NCBI GenBank assembly: GCA_036346405.1
Contig: CM070562.1
Coordinates: 77,891,482-77,955,481 of the forward strand
Direction of reading: 5' to 3'
DNA length: 64,000 nucleotides
From: Phyllostachys edulis
Taxonomy: Eukaryota; Streptophyta; Magnoliopsida; Poales; Poaceae
Made by a program: the position numbers and the translations under genes. This document shows positions 45,593 through 57,000 of this stretch, one piece after another. Position 1 is the first letter of the stretch. Each line of letters starts with the position of its first letter. The notes below the pieces were generated by a model. That model made no database searches, was not told where the DNA came from, and was given only the letters and a program-made list of their open reading frames with translations.

Positions 45593-45955
45593 GAACTTTT
45601 TTTTTAATTAATTAACCATTTTTTAATTTATTTTTATTGTTAACCCCTCACAAGCTTTATTTCTAATTCTGAACCTTTTGGTCACGCCACTATTCGTGGC
45701 ATGACAAAACAACATTATCACATCATAGGATAAGTCCGGCTAAATACACTTTTTGTCACGCCACTAGTGGTGGCGTGACCAAACAACACTATCACGTCAC
45801 TGGTGGTGGCGTGACAAGATACGGTGCTGACGTGACAATGTTATTTTGTCACGTCACAGGTGGTGACATGATCAAAAGGGTTAGAATTAGAAATAAAGTT
45901 TGTGAAGGGTTAACAATAAAAATAAATTAAAAATAGGTTAATTAATAAAAAATTC
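45593..45955. mobile_element. Palindrome-chain MULE MITE (363 bp)
   Basis: Almost the entire element is one inverted repeat of about 120 bp arms: TTAATTAATTAACCATTTTT on the left and TTATTAATTAACCTATTTTT in reverse complement on the right. The flanks TGCTTCCGA (45584-45592) and TACTTCCCA (45956-45964) match at 7 of 9 positions, an aged 9-bp TSD. It carries four small palindromes of the form GTCACGYCA-N-TGGCGTGAC (about 45680-45704, 45756-45780, 45793-45816, 45850-45875). It shares ends and motif with the 1.9-kb element at 22819-24728 and is its internally deleted relative. Confidence 0.88.
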
Positions 45956-46039
45956 TACTTCCCAAGACACTGTTCTGCATACAAGACAACTTGACTAGTG
46001 ACTGTATAACTCAAGGTACACACAAAAAAAGTTGTACCA

Positions 46040-46888
46040 TTAACGCGGAGATTGAATTCCTATATATGCTGTATCACTGAAACTAATATTCCTAGTACTA
46101 CCACTAAGTTCTATTTCAGAACACGTGCTTGGTGATCCACGAAGCAAGGCCTCCAGCTCCTCAGAGTTCTGCTGGCCCCAAGGATGCTAGGACAGCTTGC
46201 TCAGCCTGTTAAGATCTTCTGCAACTTCCCGCATCGACGGCCTCTTCTCGCCGGACATCTTCGAGCACTGCTTTGCCTGCTCCGCGATCTGCTCAAGCAG
46301 CTCGATGCTCTGCTCGCACTTTATCTGGGCGTCCAATGTCTCCTCGAGCCCGTTCTCCCTTAGAACCAGGAGGAACTGCGAAGAGAGGTACTTCTCCTTG
46401 AGCTCTTCGAGGTTCAGCGCCTTCCTGCACGTCAGTAGCTCCAACAGAACGACGCCGAAGTTGTACACGTCGCTCTTGTCCGTCAGCTTGCACGTTCTCA
46501 TGTACTCTGGATCTAGGTAGCCGCAGGTCCCCTAAACGAACGTGACAAACTGGGCTTCATCCGTTGGCGCCAACGTCGAAGCTCCAAAGTCGGAAACCTT
46601 TGCGGTGTAATTATCATCGAGAAGTATATTCGACGTTTTTACATCGCCATGGATTATAGCAGGTGAAGCCCATGAATGCAGATACGCAAGCGCCTCGGCT
46701 GTCTGATGAGCAATCTTCAGATGAGCCGTGAACGGAATGCGTGGTCCGTTGTTCCTGCCATGAATGAGTTTGTACAAGGTGCCGTTTGGGATGTACTTGT
46801 ACACCAGCATGGGGACCTCCACCCCGGGGCAGCACCCGTAGAGCTTGATGATGTTTCTGTGGTTGATCTAGGACACGATGAGCACCTC
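46040..46888 (-). pseudogene. WAK pseudogene 3, 3' part only
   Basis: The minus-strand kinase C-terminal two thirds: INHRNIIKLYGCCPG, VEVPMLVYKYIPNGTLYKLI, IIHGDVKTSNILLDDN, KVSDFGAS, GTCGYLDPEYMRTCKLTDKS, KRPSMREVAEDLNRLSKLS and an IELSG...SPR tail with a stop at 46040-46042. The catalytic loop again has HGD. Three in-frame TAG stops lie at 46868-46870, 46532-46534 and 46187-46189. The glycine loop, membrane span and extracellular domains are missing because the Sirevirus LTR begins at 46889; they should lie beyond that element, to the right. It is opposite in orientation to the other two WAK copies. Confidence 0.93.
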
Positions 46889-48716
46889 TGTGGATATCAT
46901 GGGGATATGCTCATAATCTTAGGATAATGAAACAATTGACAATGGTTCTTATAACTTGTCGAATCTTCTGTTTTCAGCAAAGTCAGGATTTTCGGTAGTA
47001 CCGGCAAGTAACATACGGTATGACTGCAATAGTAGAGCGGTAATACCGGCTTTTAGTTGGCGGTATGGATTTTCCAGAGAACGTGTTTTTATGGATTTTT
47101 TGGACTTCTGTGAGAATCGGTATGACCGTAGTCATTGGAGCGGTACTACCGTAGTGCGGTAGTACCGGTGATTACATTGCGGTAGTACCGATTGTGATAT
47201 GACTGTTTGTCGACTTGGTGAAATGGTTTTTCGTTAGGTCAAATTCATGGGTTTCAGTACATATGTGTTGCATGATGCATGTTTTGACTAATGTGGGTCA
47301 AGTTGCGAAGAACTTGTTCCCGGAAACGATTTCTTAGTCTATTGTTGTGCAGGTTGCTTGGAGGTCAACGACGGTCAACAGCGTGGATGATCGGGACTAG
47401 GCTTGAGAGCTGAGGTTCAGAACGATCGAGAATGCCAGGTGAAGTCAGTGCATTCAAGCATGGCGCAAAATGGACAAGGATGACCGAACGGGCAGTTCGG
47501 TGCGACGGGTTGCATCAAGCGGCGCGGGGGTCAGTGCAAGTGCCATAGTGATTTCGGTGGGAGCCGAATAGGAGAGACTTGCCGACATGAAGAGAGCCGT
47601 TGATCAACCTACACGTGGCGAAGCATGGGAGTGCTTCACGAAGATTGGACTCGGTCTTTCAAAAAGGATCGAGAAGGGGTATTTTGGTAACTTCACCTAA
47701 ATACCGCCTTGGTGACCTTTTGCTAACCCGCGGCGCAAAGCGGCGCAAGGAGAAGCAGTTTAGATCAAGAGGAGATGAAGACGGCGTTTTAAAATACGTG
47801 CGTAAGTGAAACACGTTTGTGTGTGGGCTTCACGGGTGCCCATTAGGGTTTTCCTTCTAAAAGCTAGCCTCCACTATAAATAGGGGAGGGTGCTGGTCCA
47901 GCACCTTGTCAACCCTTGTATTTTCTAAACCCTAGTTTGTATTTTATGATTAGGCGAGGAATAGTGGAGATGTTAGGGTTCTAGGAGAGTTGGGTTGATT
48001 GTGTGCTCATGTATTGAGTTTTGTACTCCTTGATGAAGTGGCTGTAAACCAATATCAATCTCAAATTAATCCAAGCAAGATTCCTCAAGATGACTCTCTC
48101 TTTGTTCTTACTCTCTCTCTTTTGGTGATTTTGGGATTTTGGTGATTCGTTAGTTTTCCTTTGAGTTCTTGTGGTGATCGTGCTTGTTGTGACGTGTGGG
48201 AATGCATTTAAGATCATCTTGACCATCCTTGACCCACGAGCAAGTTTTAGATCATATTTAGGTTTCAAATTCGGTTTTGAAGCAACCTTCACTCAAACGA
48301 AAAAATGTTGAATCTTTGCCAATGATCTTCATGATCTTTGGTTGGAATAGGTTTCTGACATCCTAGAGAAGGTATGTTTCAAGTTTCATGAAGTTTGGAG
48401 TTACGGATCAAAAGTTATGCCAATTTTTTATTTCATTTTCAGGCTGGTTTTCCTATTCACCTGCATCGATTTATTGTTCATCTTGGTAGTACTGTTGGTT
48501 ACTTCTTGAGTAGTACCGATTTTGGTGTCTTTTGTGTTTTTGGCTGCTTCTTTTGGGGGTTTGAATTAGATTCAGTTCTAGTCTTCCGCTACCCTTATCT
48601 ATTGATCTTCATAGCTCTCATAGCTATTGGAGTCAAAATCTTATTGAATTCGATCAAAATGAAAAAGAGATAGAGCTCCTATTCACCCCCCCTCTAGTCG
48701 GCGTTTCGGCCCAACA
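46889..48716 (+). repeat. 5' LTR of Sirevirus E
   Basis: 1828 bp from TGTGGATATCATGGGGATAT to CGGCCCAACA, immediately followed by the primer-binding site. A TATA box TATAAATA lies at 47875-47882. Palindromic CGGTAGTACCG-type motifs cluster at 46990-47195, in the position where other family members carry GGTCTGACC-type motifs. Confidence 0.92.
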
Positions 48717-48718
48717 AG

Positions 48719-48730
48719 TGGTATCAGAGC
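48719..48730 (+). promoter_or_regulatory. Primer-binding site of Sirevirus E
   Basis: TGGTATCAGAGC, the complement of initiator-Met tRNA, two bases after the LTR end at 48716. Confidence 0.95.
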
Positions 48731-49499
48731 CCGGTTAATTCAATCTTGATCTTAATCGGTCACTGAACTTGGTGATGGAGAAGTACTCCACCAAGCCGCA
48801 TATCTTCGATAGGCTCGACTATGCCTATTAGAGGAATCGCATGCGTGTCTTCCTTCAAGTTGTTCGAGCGCCGCTCGTTTTGCCCGAGGTTGCTACGCTG
48901 GCTTCAGCAGCCCTCTTGGCTAACAACCATAAGGCAAAGAATCTCCTATATGCTGGGCTTGGTAGACAAAAGTATGACAGGATTTGCTATCTTGAGACCA
49001 CGCACGAGATTTGGCACACCCTCGAGACCTACCATGAGCGTTCATCCCAAATCAAATAAGTACGCCAGATGGTCTTTAAGCGTGAATACAACAAATTCGA
49101 GATGCGTCCTAGAGAGAGCATCGATGATGTATTCAGTCACTTTAACAAGGTGATTAATCAGATGAGAGCGGTCGACATCGAGTATTCTTAGTCTGAGAAT
49201 GCCACCCACCTCTTGGCTGCAATCAACACCAAGGAGTGGGAGATAAAGGCTACTGCCATTGAGGAAAATGTCAACCCCTCTGATCTTACTTTGGAGCTGC
49301 TCTATAGCAAGCTCAAGACCCATCAGATCAAGAGAGTTGATTATCCTAAGAAGTAGAACATGGCTTTGGTTGCTGACCCTCTTAAGAGAACTTCTGATGA
49401 TTCTTCTGAGTCTTCCTCCGGATTTTCACTTGCCTGTTTATCTGCAATCCATGAAGAGGAACTTGAGAGTATTCCTAAGGCTGAGTTAGCCCTTTTAGC

Positions 49500-52400
49500 T
49501 GTAACATCCCAAAATTTGGCTTTTCAAAAAATCTTTTGAATAGTTAGTAGGGAGAAAATTCACCATTTAATTTTATTTGAATTTAATTCAGAAGCTTAAT
49601 ATTGGACTTTGTAAATCAAAAATAATTTAATATGATTAATATCAACATCAACTATTATCAAAACTATTTTATTTGGATTCTATGTTCTTGGATATATTTT
49701 CTAGATTTTTCTAGAATTTTTTTCGAGTGCATTTGCTATTTTCTATTTGTTATTTGGAGTTCTTGCTATTTTCTAAAAACAAAACTATTATTAAATCTCA
49801 GAAATCCTCTTGGGCCGAATCCTTTTTCGGCCAACTTCCTATTGCCTTTCGGCCGTTCTTCCTTTGGCCCGATTGCCTTTCCTTTGGCCAGCCCATTTCC
49901 ATTTTCGCCCAAGTCAGCCCATCCTTCCGCTTCTTTCTTTTCCGCGTGAAACCCAAGCCAGCTCGGTTCTCTTTTTCCTTCCGCACGTTTCGGCGTTTCC
50001 CTTTTTCTTTCTCGGCTGCGCACAAGCCCAGCTCCAGCCTTGGCCGAGCCGTTTCTTTCCGTGCACAAGGTCGGAGTAGGCCACGCTTCCCTTTTTCTTT
50101 TGTGCAGCCCAATCGCTAGCCCTGTCTTTCCTTTTCTCTTATTCCACTTCCAAGCGGGCCCGCACGCCACGTATTCCTTTGTCTTCAACCCGAGCTCTTT
50201 CCTATGCCGTGCCTGAAGCAAACACAACAGCGCCGCCAGTTCTATCCCTTGTGGACTCCTCCTCTCCAGTGCTATATAAGCACATCCAACCGCGTCGGTT
50301 TGAGCGTAGGAACTTCCTCTCCCCAAAACCCTAAGGCACCGGCCCTAGCCCGTCTTCTTTGCGCCACCATCGCCGCATGACTGAAGGCGCCCGCAGCTTC
50401 TTGTTCGTTGAAATTCGTCGCCGTCTGACCCCCTCAGCTCGCACCGTCTTCGCCTTTGGGTGCGCATTAACGAGAGCTACGCCGTGCTTCCACCATCTTT
50501 GGCCAGGCATCATCAAATCTCCATTTTCGTCTTCGTCCGAAAACCGGTCGTCGACACCCGTTGCCGATCTACAACTTCGGTGAGATTCTAGCCCTCCCTT
50601 GTGCGTCACTTTGCGTCCCATACTCTCCTCATCTAATCCCCACCTTTAATTTGATTTCTTTGCCACCGAGCCGCCGCCATCGTGGTTCCTCCCCGTCTCC
50701 AGTCATCTTCGAATTATCGTTGCTTCGATCAACTTCCGATCGTCCAGAGCCTATCTCTGTGATCCTCAGGACGTCGCCAACATGGTGCACATCTCCAACT
50801 CCCTCGGGCGCCACCCAATCTACCTTGTCGCTACAACTGTGAGCTCCTCCACCGCCGGCCGCCACTGTCCTCGTCGATCCTCTATCTCGGTGAGCTCCCT
50901 CATCATTCCGAGCCTTCCCCTGTGCTCCTGGTGATGCCGCCACACCTGTGCTCCTCTCGGTTGTCCTTGGGCGCCACTCATTTTCCATCGCCGTCGCACC
51001 CGTGAGCACCTCGTCGCCAAAGTCGCTGTCGTCGCCGAACCGCTGCCGCCCTTGCTGCGCCGTCGCCTCCCAGAGCATCGCCGTCTTCATGGAGTCCCGT
51101 TTTGCTACCTTGCCAGAGCTCCCTCGCTGTGGTTCGCCGTCGACGCCGTCCAACCGAGCCGTTGACCGGAGCTTTGTCTCTCTGTGTCTTCCTTTCTCTT
51201 GCTGACGTGGCAGCCAGCTCATTCTCCACATCCGCGCCACGTCATCTATCTGCTTGTGTGGCGTCCTCGTCAGCCTCATGGTCATCTGCCATGTGGTGCA
51301 CCCTAGATCTACACTCGTGGACTTGGTTTACCATGGACCGCAATCACTTACATGTGGGACCCCTTGTCATCCTCTCTCTTTAATCATTTCTCTCTCCAAC
51401 ACCTTGACCCCACATGTCATCCATTGTTTTCATCTTTGTTTCACTTACCAGTGGACCCCACTTGTAAGTCTCCAATTCATTTTATTTAATTCGAAGGAAT
51501 ATTCTCTGAATATTCTTTTCTCTCTCAATTTCATCATTTCATGTTAATCTTCCAAAAGCCATATCTTCTTCATCCGAACTCCGATTGAATCCATTCAAAT
51601 TCCTAAATTCATCTCAATTCAATATCTATTTATCTTAGATTATTATTTAATTTTTGGAGTTTATTTGCTCTCTGTTGTTTATTTATTTGGTTTATTTGCT
51701 TGTTTGCGAGTAGACGTTGTTACTTCGGGAAGTTCTGATCAAGAAGGAGTTGAAGATCAAGACAGTAGAAGATTAAAGATAAATAAAGATTATCATTGCT
51801 ATAGCAAGGCAAGTCATACCTTTGATCATATTGAACCCAGTTTTCAAAAGTTATTTTGATTCAAAGTATTGCATTTACTTTAATTATTTATTTCAATGTT
51901 TTTGGGATTAGTTAATATCCAATTTGTTATACCCACCTTGTCTAATTGTATGCCATAATCTTTTGTCACCCTAGTTTGGTTTATTTAGTTGGTGCTATTG
52001 TATTACCAACGTGGGTTTGTTAGATACGATTAGTTTGCTTAGCCATGCTACGAGTCATCATTTCATGTGAGTTGCAATAATAAACTTGACTAAGTGACTA
52101 TGGAACTATTCGATAAAATTGTGTGTACTATGTGCTATTACTCGTTGATGGCATATGTTGCACTTAACCAACAGGGTGGGAAAGGATTTAGACTGAGACA
52201 AGTGGTCAGGTATACTTTTATGGTGGATCTATGTTGGCGGGAATGATAGGTTAGAATTTGGAAGTCTTGCCTCGGTCAGTTAAGGACTTAACCTTGTGCG
52301 CCATTGAACTGGGCCTTTCGTACAACCACATGCCTGGTATGGGACGGGCCTAACTTAGTAAGTTATGGAGTCTTGGCATTGATTACTCAGGTTGTAGGTT

Positions 52401-53313
52401 AGCTGTGTCGGATTGGGTGGAGGTGTGTACTACCAAGTAGTCGCATTGCGGGGCGGTTCGCCGTTTCCCTGTCCAACGGTGTGCATTTGTGGCGGCTAAG
52501 CATACCGGGAGTGTCAATCTCGAGATGAAGTTTCTGAACTGTTTTGTTACGGCTAGTGCTAGCTACACTAGTTGTATCGTATGGGTAAAGTGTACAACCT
52601 CTGTAGAGTGTTAAATCAATCTATTCGAATAGCCGCGTCCGCGGTCATGGACATGCTCGGGGATTTCACACGAGGGGTAGATTTTCATAAAAACCTTGGG
52701 AAGGGAGCTGTGTGACCTAAGTCATATGACTATGTAAATAACTTGTTTAGGTTATGTGTTTTTGTGAAATAAAACTGTCAAATTATTATTGTCTATTTGT
52801 TTTGAATTATGCTTTCAATCTATTATTTATATTTAAATTGCAAATGTTGCATTTCTGCAAAAGAACCACAAAAGCCATTCCTTTGGAATAAGCCTGCATC
52901 TATACATTGCATTTCTGTGGTATGACTTGCGAGTACGGTTGTGTACTCATGCTTGCTTTATTAAATCAAGCAGAAGTGAAGGAATCGTCAGTCAATAAGG
53001 TCTACTTCAAGGATCGTGGAGAACTAGGTTGTGCACCCCAACCGATTGCCTGTGGGCATATGGATGGGCTTCACTGAAGTTATTCTGTTACGTTCCACTG
53101 CAGCTCCTTTAACCTTTTCGCCTTCTGTGGCATTAATTGTAAGCTTTGGCCTTAAGGTCTTCACTCTGATGTTTATTGTTATTTGCCTATTTATTAGTCG
53201 TCTTTGTATATGGAAATGATATTTCACTGATGTTGCCACTGTGTGCACTAGCATGATCCCGGACTAGTGCATTATACACAGAGGGTCCAGAATTGTATTT
53301 TTGGGTCCCGACA
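49500..53313 (+). mobile_element. Gypsy solo LTR (3.8 kb), plus strand
   Basis: It starts TGTAACATCCCAAAATTTGG and ends TTTTTGGGTCCCGACA, flanked by TTAGC at 49495-49499 and 53314-53318 (exact TSD). Excising it rejoins the Sirevirus gag frame. A promoter-like TATATAAG lies at 50273-50280, followed by a GC-rich block (50340-51250). The conserved CGCGTCCGCGGTCATGGACA block is at about 52630. It is the same family as LTR A (9130-10877), in the opposite orientation. No internal region remains. Long open frames in its GC-rich part are artefacts. Confidence 0.95.
50273..50280 (+). promoter_or_regulatory. TATA box of the Gypsy solo LTR
   Basis: TATATAAG about 770 bp into the LTR, followed by a GC-rich leader; the same spacing pattern is seen in the related LTRs. 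It could still start transcripts reading into the surrounding Sirevirus gag. Confidence 0.55.
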
Positions 53314-55061
53314 TTAGCCAAGAAATTCACACGGGCCTATAACAATGTGAGAAACAAGAAGAGAGGCGGCCCTGTGACATGCTATGAGTGTGGAGAGCTC
53401 TACCATATCCAGGCGAACTGCCCCAAACTAAAAGGGAAGAGCAACCACAAGGAGGAGAATGCAGCTTGGAGGAAGCCTCATGTGAACAAGTCCAAGTTTG
53501 ATGCTGCCAAGCTCAGGAAGGTTGCTCACCAGGTCCTTGCCGCTTTTAGAGAGCAATCCATGAGCGATGTGGACTCCGGGAGCGAGGAGGATAAGGAGGA
53601 GGAGGTCCCTCAAGAGAAGAAGAAAGGGAAGGCAAAATACTTCACCGGCATGTGCTTCATGGCCGACTCCGTCGACATCGATGACACAGATGAGGTACCT
53701 CCATCCTATGTTGTTCTCTCTGCTAGATACGATACCATCTTTGAGCAACTGCTTAGTCAGGATAAGGCTTTAGAGTTCACCATGGCTAGGAATAAGGATC
53801 TAGAGTCACAAGTTGATAATCTGACATTAGAACTTGTGAATGCTAAGAGTCTTGATGCTGATGAATGTTCATCCTGCCATGCTTTACATTCTGAACTTGC
53901 AAAATTGCAAACTGCTCATGATGTTGCCTTGCACCAACTAGAAAATGCTAGGACTGAGTTAATTGAAGTTAAATCTGCTCCATGTGAAAAATTCTTAGAA
54001 TCTAGCAAGTTGGTCGCTTCTGATAAGGCTGAGTCTAACTTTTGCTCTTTCTGCTTAGAACGTGAACATGAAGTAAAAAACAAATTAGAAGAAGTTAGAG
54101 CTAAATATGCCAACCTTAAGGACAAAATTGATTCTGTTCTTTGTGCTTCATGTGAAGCCCTTAAGTTTGAAGTTGCCATTCATAAGGAGAAATATGCTAG
54201 AGCCATTAAGGCCAAAACTATGAATCATGTATTAATCTTGAAAAAGAGAATGCTTATCTTAAGGATACATTAGAAAATTTTTCTAAGGGTGAGAAATAGT
54301 TAAACATGATTCTTGACAAGTCCAAAACTCCTTATAAGAAGCAAGAGTTAGGATGCAACTTTGCCTAAGACAAGTCCAAGCCAAATGTCGTTCAAGTCTT
54401 GGAAAATAGCTTAGTTGAGTTCAAAACCCAACCTGCAAAAGCCATTTTCAAATCTGCAGGTTTTGCCCAACCATCTTTTGAGCCAAAAGGTGCTTATTCT
54501 AGTGGTACTAAGTACCATTGCACCTATTGCAAGAAGGATGGGCATTTGCTTGAGTTCTATTGGCGTAGGTTGAAAAATGCTAGGAAAAATCTTGCTAGAA
54601 TTTCATCTCATCAACCTAGAGCTTTTATGAGACATAGTCATTTAGAAAAGAAGAAACCTGGACTAGGATTTGTTTCGCATGCTCATCATCATCATGTTCC
54701 TAGACAGGATGCTTCTCATGTTTGTGTAACCATTGCTCATGATAGAACCTCAAGTAGGATCAAGGATAACAATTCCGCTTTGTATACTACTCGCAGACGT
54801 GTGTCTCAGTACTGGGTTCCCAAGTCATGTTTAACTAACCCCAGTTTTGAGACACATCCATCTTTTGTGCCTTGATTTTTAGGATCGCCACGGAAGGGGG
54901 AAGAACACGTGGTTTATTGACTCCGGGTGTTCACGCCACATGACCGGAGACTCAAAATGGTTCACCTCCTTCACACGGTCAACAGGTGATGACTTCATCA
55001 CCTTTGGAGATGATACACAAGGGCGGATTGAAGGAACGAGATCGATCAGGGTGAACGACAA

Positions 55062-56985
55062 TGTTGGACCGAAAAGGCGACTAGAGGGGGGGGGGGTGAA
55101 TAGAAGCACGATCACTTTTTCACCTTAATTGAATTCAATATCAATTTCACTCCAGCAGCTATGAAAGCTATGAAGATCAATAAGCAAGCACCGCGGAAGA
55201 CTTGTATTGAATCCAATCTAAACCCCAAAGCAAAAGCTTTTTCTCAAAATCCAGTTGTTTTCAATCTACAGTGCACTACCAATTTTAATTGTTTTTCTCT
55301 CTACACATATAACATGCATGCAAACCACTAGCGATCACCCAACCATCAGCATGTAAATTGAAACCAGCAGATAACGTAATCATGAATACAAACCACTAGT
55401 AATCATCCAATGAAAAATCTTACTTCACGTCGGCAGGACACGGCTAAGCAAGCTCCAGCCCCAGGCGCATCTCATGGCTCCAACCACGGCGACAGTAAAA
55501 GCTACGGCCGCCGCATTTGCTATTCGCCTTCAAAGGCGTACACGTTTCGCCGCTCAATCAGGCCGCCACAAGCACGCACAAAAACTGCAGCTAAAAGGCA
55601 ATCAATACACCTAAAGCAAGCACATGAATCTTTTGTTTATTACCTCCATAGCACAAGCCAAAAGCTTCGGCTGCTAGCTAATCAGCGAATCACAAATGCT
55701 CAAGATCGGACAAGCAAAAACACGACACACGAAATCGCAGTGCAGAAAAAGATCAAGCGCTGGAAGCAATTAGTAGATGGGAACATTTTTCTCAAAGCAA
55801 ATACATCTACTTTTATCTCTCATGGACAAAACACCACGCAGCCTCTAGCAATAAACAAATAAAAATTCAATGCAAAAGCTTTGTGTTCCACAAACCGATG
55901 GGACAAGCAAAAAGCTACAGCCGCCGCCAAGGTCAATCCACTGACACGCATGAGGCAAAAAACGGCGATCAACTACAGCCGCCGCACGCTTATGCAGTCG
56001 CCGGCCCTTACTTTTTCTGTCTACCGATGACTCTACAAGCCGCCGCCGAGGGCTCCTATTTTCTGTGGGGGACTCACAGACGTCCCATCTCCAGATCCTT
56101 TTATAAGACAGCCACCAACCCTAAAAACCTTTTAGAATTGGAGCTTCTAGAACGTTAAACCCTAACGGGCTTCAGTTAAGGCCCAACATCAACGAGTCAC
56201 ACACGCACGTATTTTAAAGCACCGTCTTCACTTCTCTTGACCTAATCCGCTTCACCACGCTCCGTCTTGCGTCGCGGGTTATCAAAAGTCACAAAGGCGG
56301 TATTTGGTGAAATTACCAAAATACCCTTCTCGATCCTTCTCCGAAGATCGAGTCCAATCCTGTTGAAGCAATCGCCTACTTCGCCACGTGTAGGTTGATC
56401 AACGGCTCTCATCATGTCGGCAAGTCTCTCCCGTCCGAATCCCATCGGAACCTCCAAGGCACTTGCACCGACCCCCGTGCCGCTTGATCCAACCCGTTGC
56501 ACCGAACTGCTCGTTCGATCATCCTCGTCCATTCTGTGCCATGCTTGAGTCACCTGACCTTACCCGGCATCCATGATCGTTCTGGACCTCAGCTCTCTAA
56601 GCTTAGTCCCGATCCTCCTCGCCGTTGACCGTCGTTGACTTGCAAGCCACCTGCACAGCAATAGACAAGCAAACTCGAATCCGGGAACAAGTTCTTCACA
56701 ACTTGACCCACGTTAGCCAAAACATGCAATATGCAACACATATGCATTAACAAACATGGATATGACATATCCCATAATCAATTTGTCAATAATATCACAA
56801 CTCAGCACAAAATCCGGTCTGACCGCAGTTCACTGGCCGGTCAGACCGCACCAGGCCGGTCAGACCACTTATGCCTGTCAGCCCTTTTAAACTTCGCCGA
56901 AAACGCATGAGACTTCAAACCAAAAGCAACATTGCCAATTGTTTCATCATCCTAAGATCATGGGCATATCCCGATAATATCCACA
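55062..56985 (-). repeat. 3' LTR of Sirevirus F
   Basis: 1924 bp from TGTGGATATTATCGGGATAT (56985, minus) to GCCTTTTCGGTCCAACA (55062). A TATA-like TATAAAAG lies at 56098-56105 (minus). GGCCGGTCAGACCG-type palindromes occur at about 56814-56870. A CT-rich and GC-rich insert-like block (55400-56060) is absent from the solo LTR at 31538-33238. Confidence 0.92.
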
Positions 56986-57000
56986 ATCTCCCCCTTGATG
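56986..57000 (-). promoter_or_regulatory. Main polypurine tract of Sirevirus F
   Basis: In minus sense CATCAAGGGGGAGAT sits directly against the LTR start at 56985, the standard position for priming of plus-strand DNA. Confidence 0.93.

Larger units (their letters stand above)
46889..55061 (+). mobile_element. Sirevirus (Copia) element E, plus strand, doubly interrupted
   Basis: 5' LTR 46889-48716, primer-binding site 48719-48730, gag from 48775. The coding region is split by the Gypsy solo LTR at 49500-53313 and then cut at 55061 by the minus-strand Sirevirus F. The rest of pol and the 3' LTR should lie beyond the right edge. It is inserted in WAK pseudogene 3; the left flank is ACCTC (46884-46888). 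Confidence 0.9.
48775..55061 (+). pseudogene. gag-pol: Sirevirus gag-pol pseudogene (gag to protease)
   Basis: Gag starts MEKYSTKPHIFDRLDY at 48775 and continues to ESIPKAELALLA at 49499. After the solo LTR it resumes at 53319 with KKFTRAYNNVRNKKRGG and a CCHC knuckle (CYECGELYHIQANC). A long acidic and coiled-coil region follows, then a second Cys/His finger (CTYCKKDGHLLEFYW) near 54520. The protease start WFIDSGCSRHMTGDSKWF is at about 54910-54965. In-frame stops occur in the first part (after DRLDYAY, SSQIK, VDIEYS and DYPKK), and frame changes occur near 54270 and 54870. At 55061 the frame runs into Sirevirus F. Integrase, reverse transcriptase and RNase H are not in the window on this strand. 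Confidence 0.9.

Noticed and set aside
49727..50326. Several overlapping frames of 100-186 residues
   Set aside because: They are in the GC-rich segment of the Gypsy solo LTR defined by exact TSDs; no domain and no codon-like conservation with LTR A.
55410..56158. Plus-strand frames of 150 and 91 residues
   Set aside because: They are antisense within the 3' LTR of Sirevirus F, with no domain.
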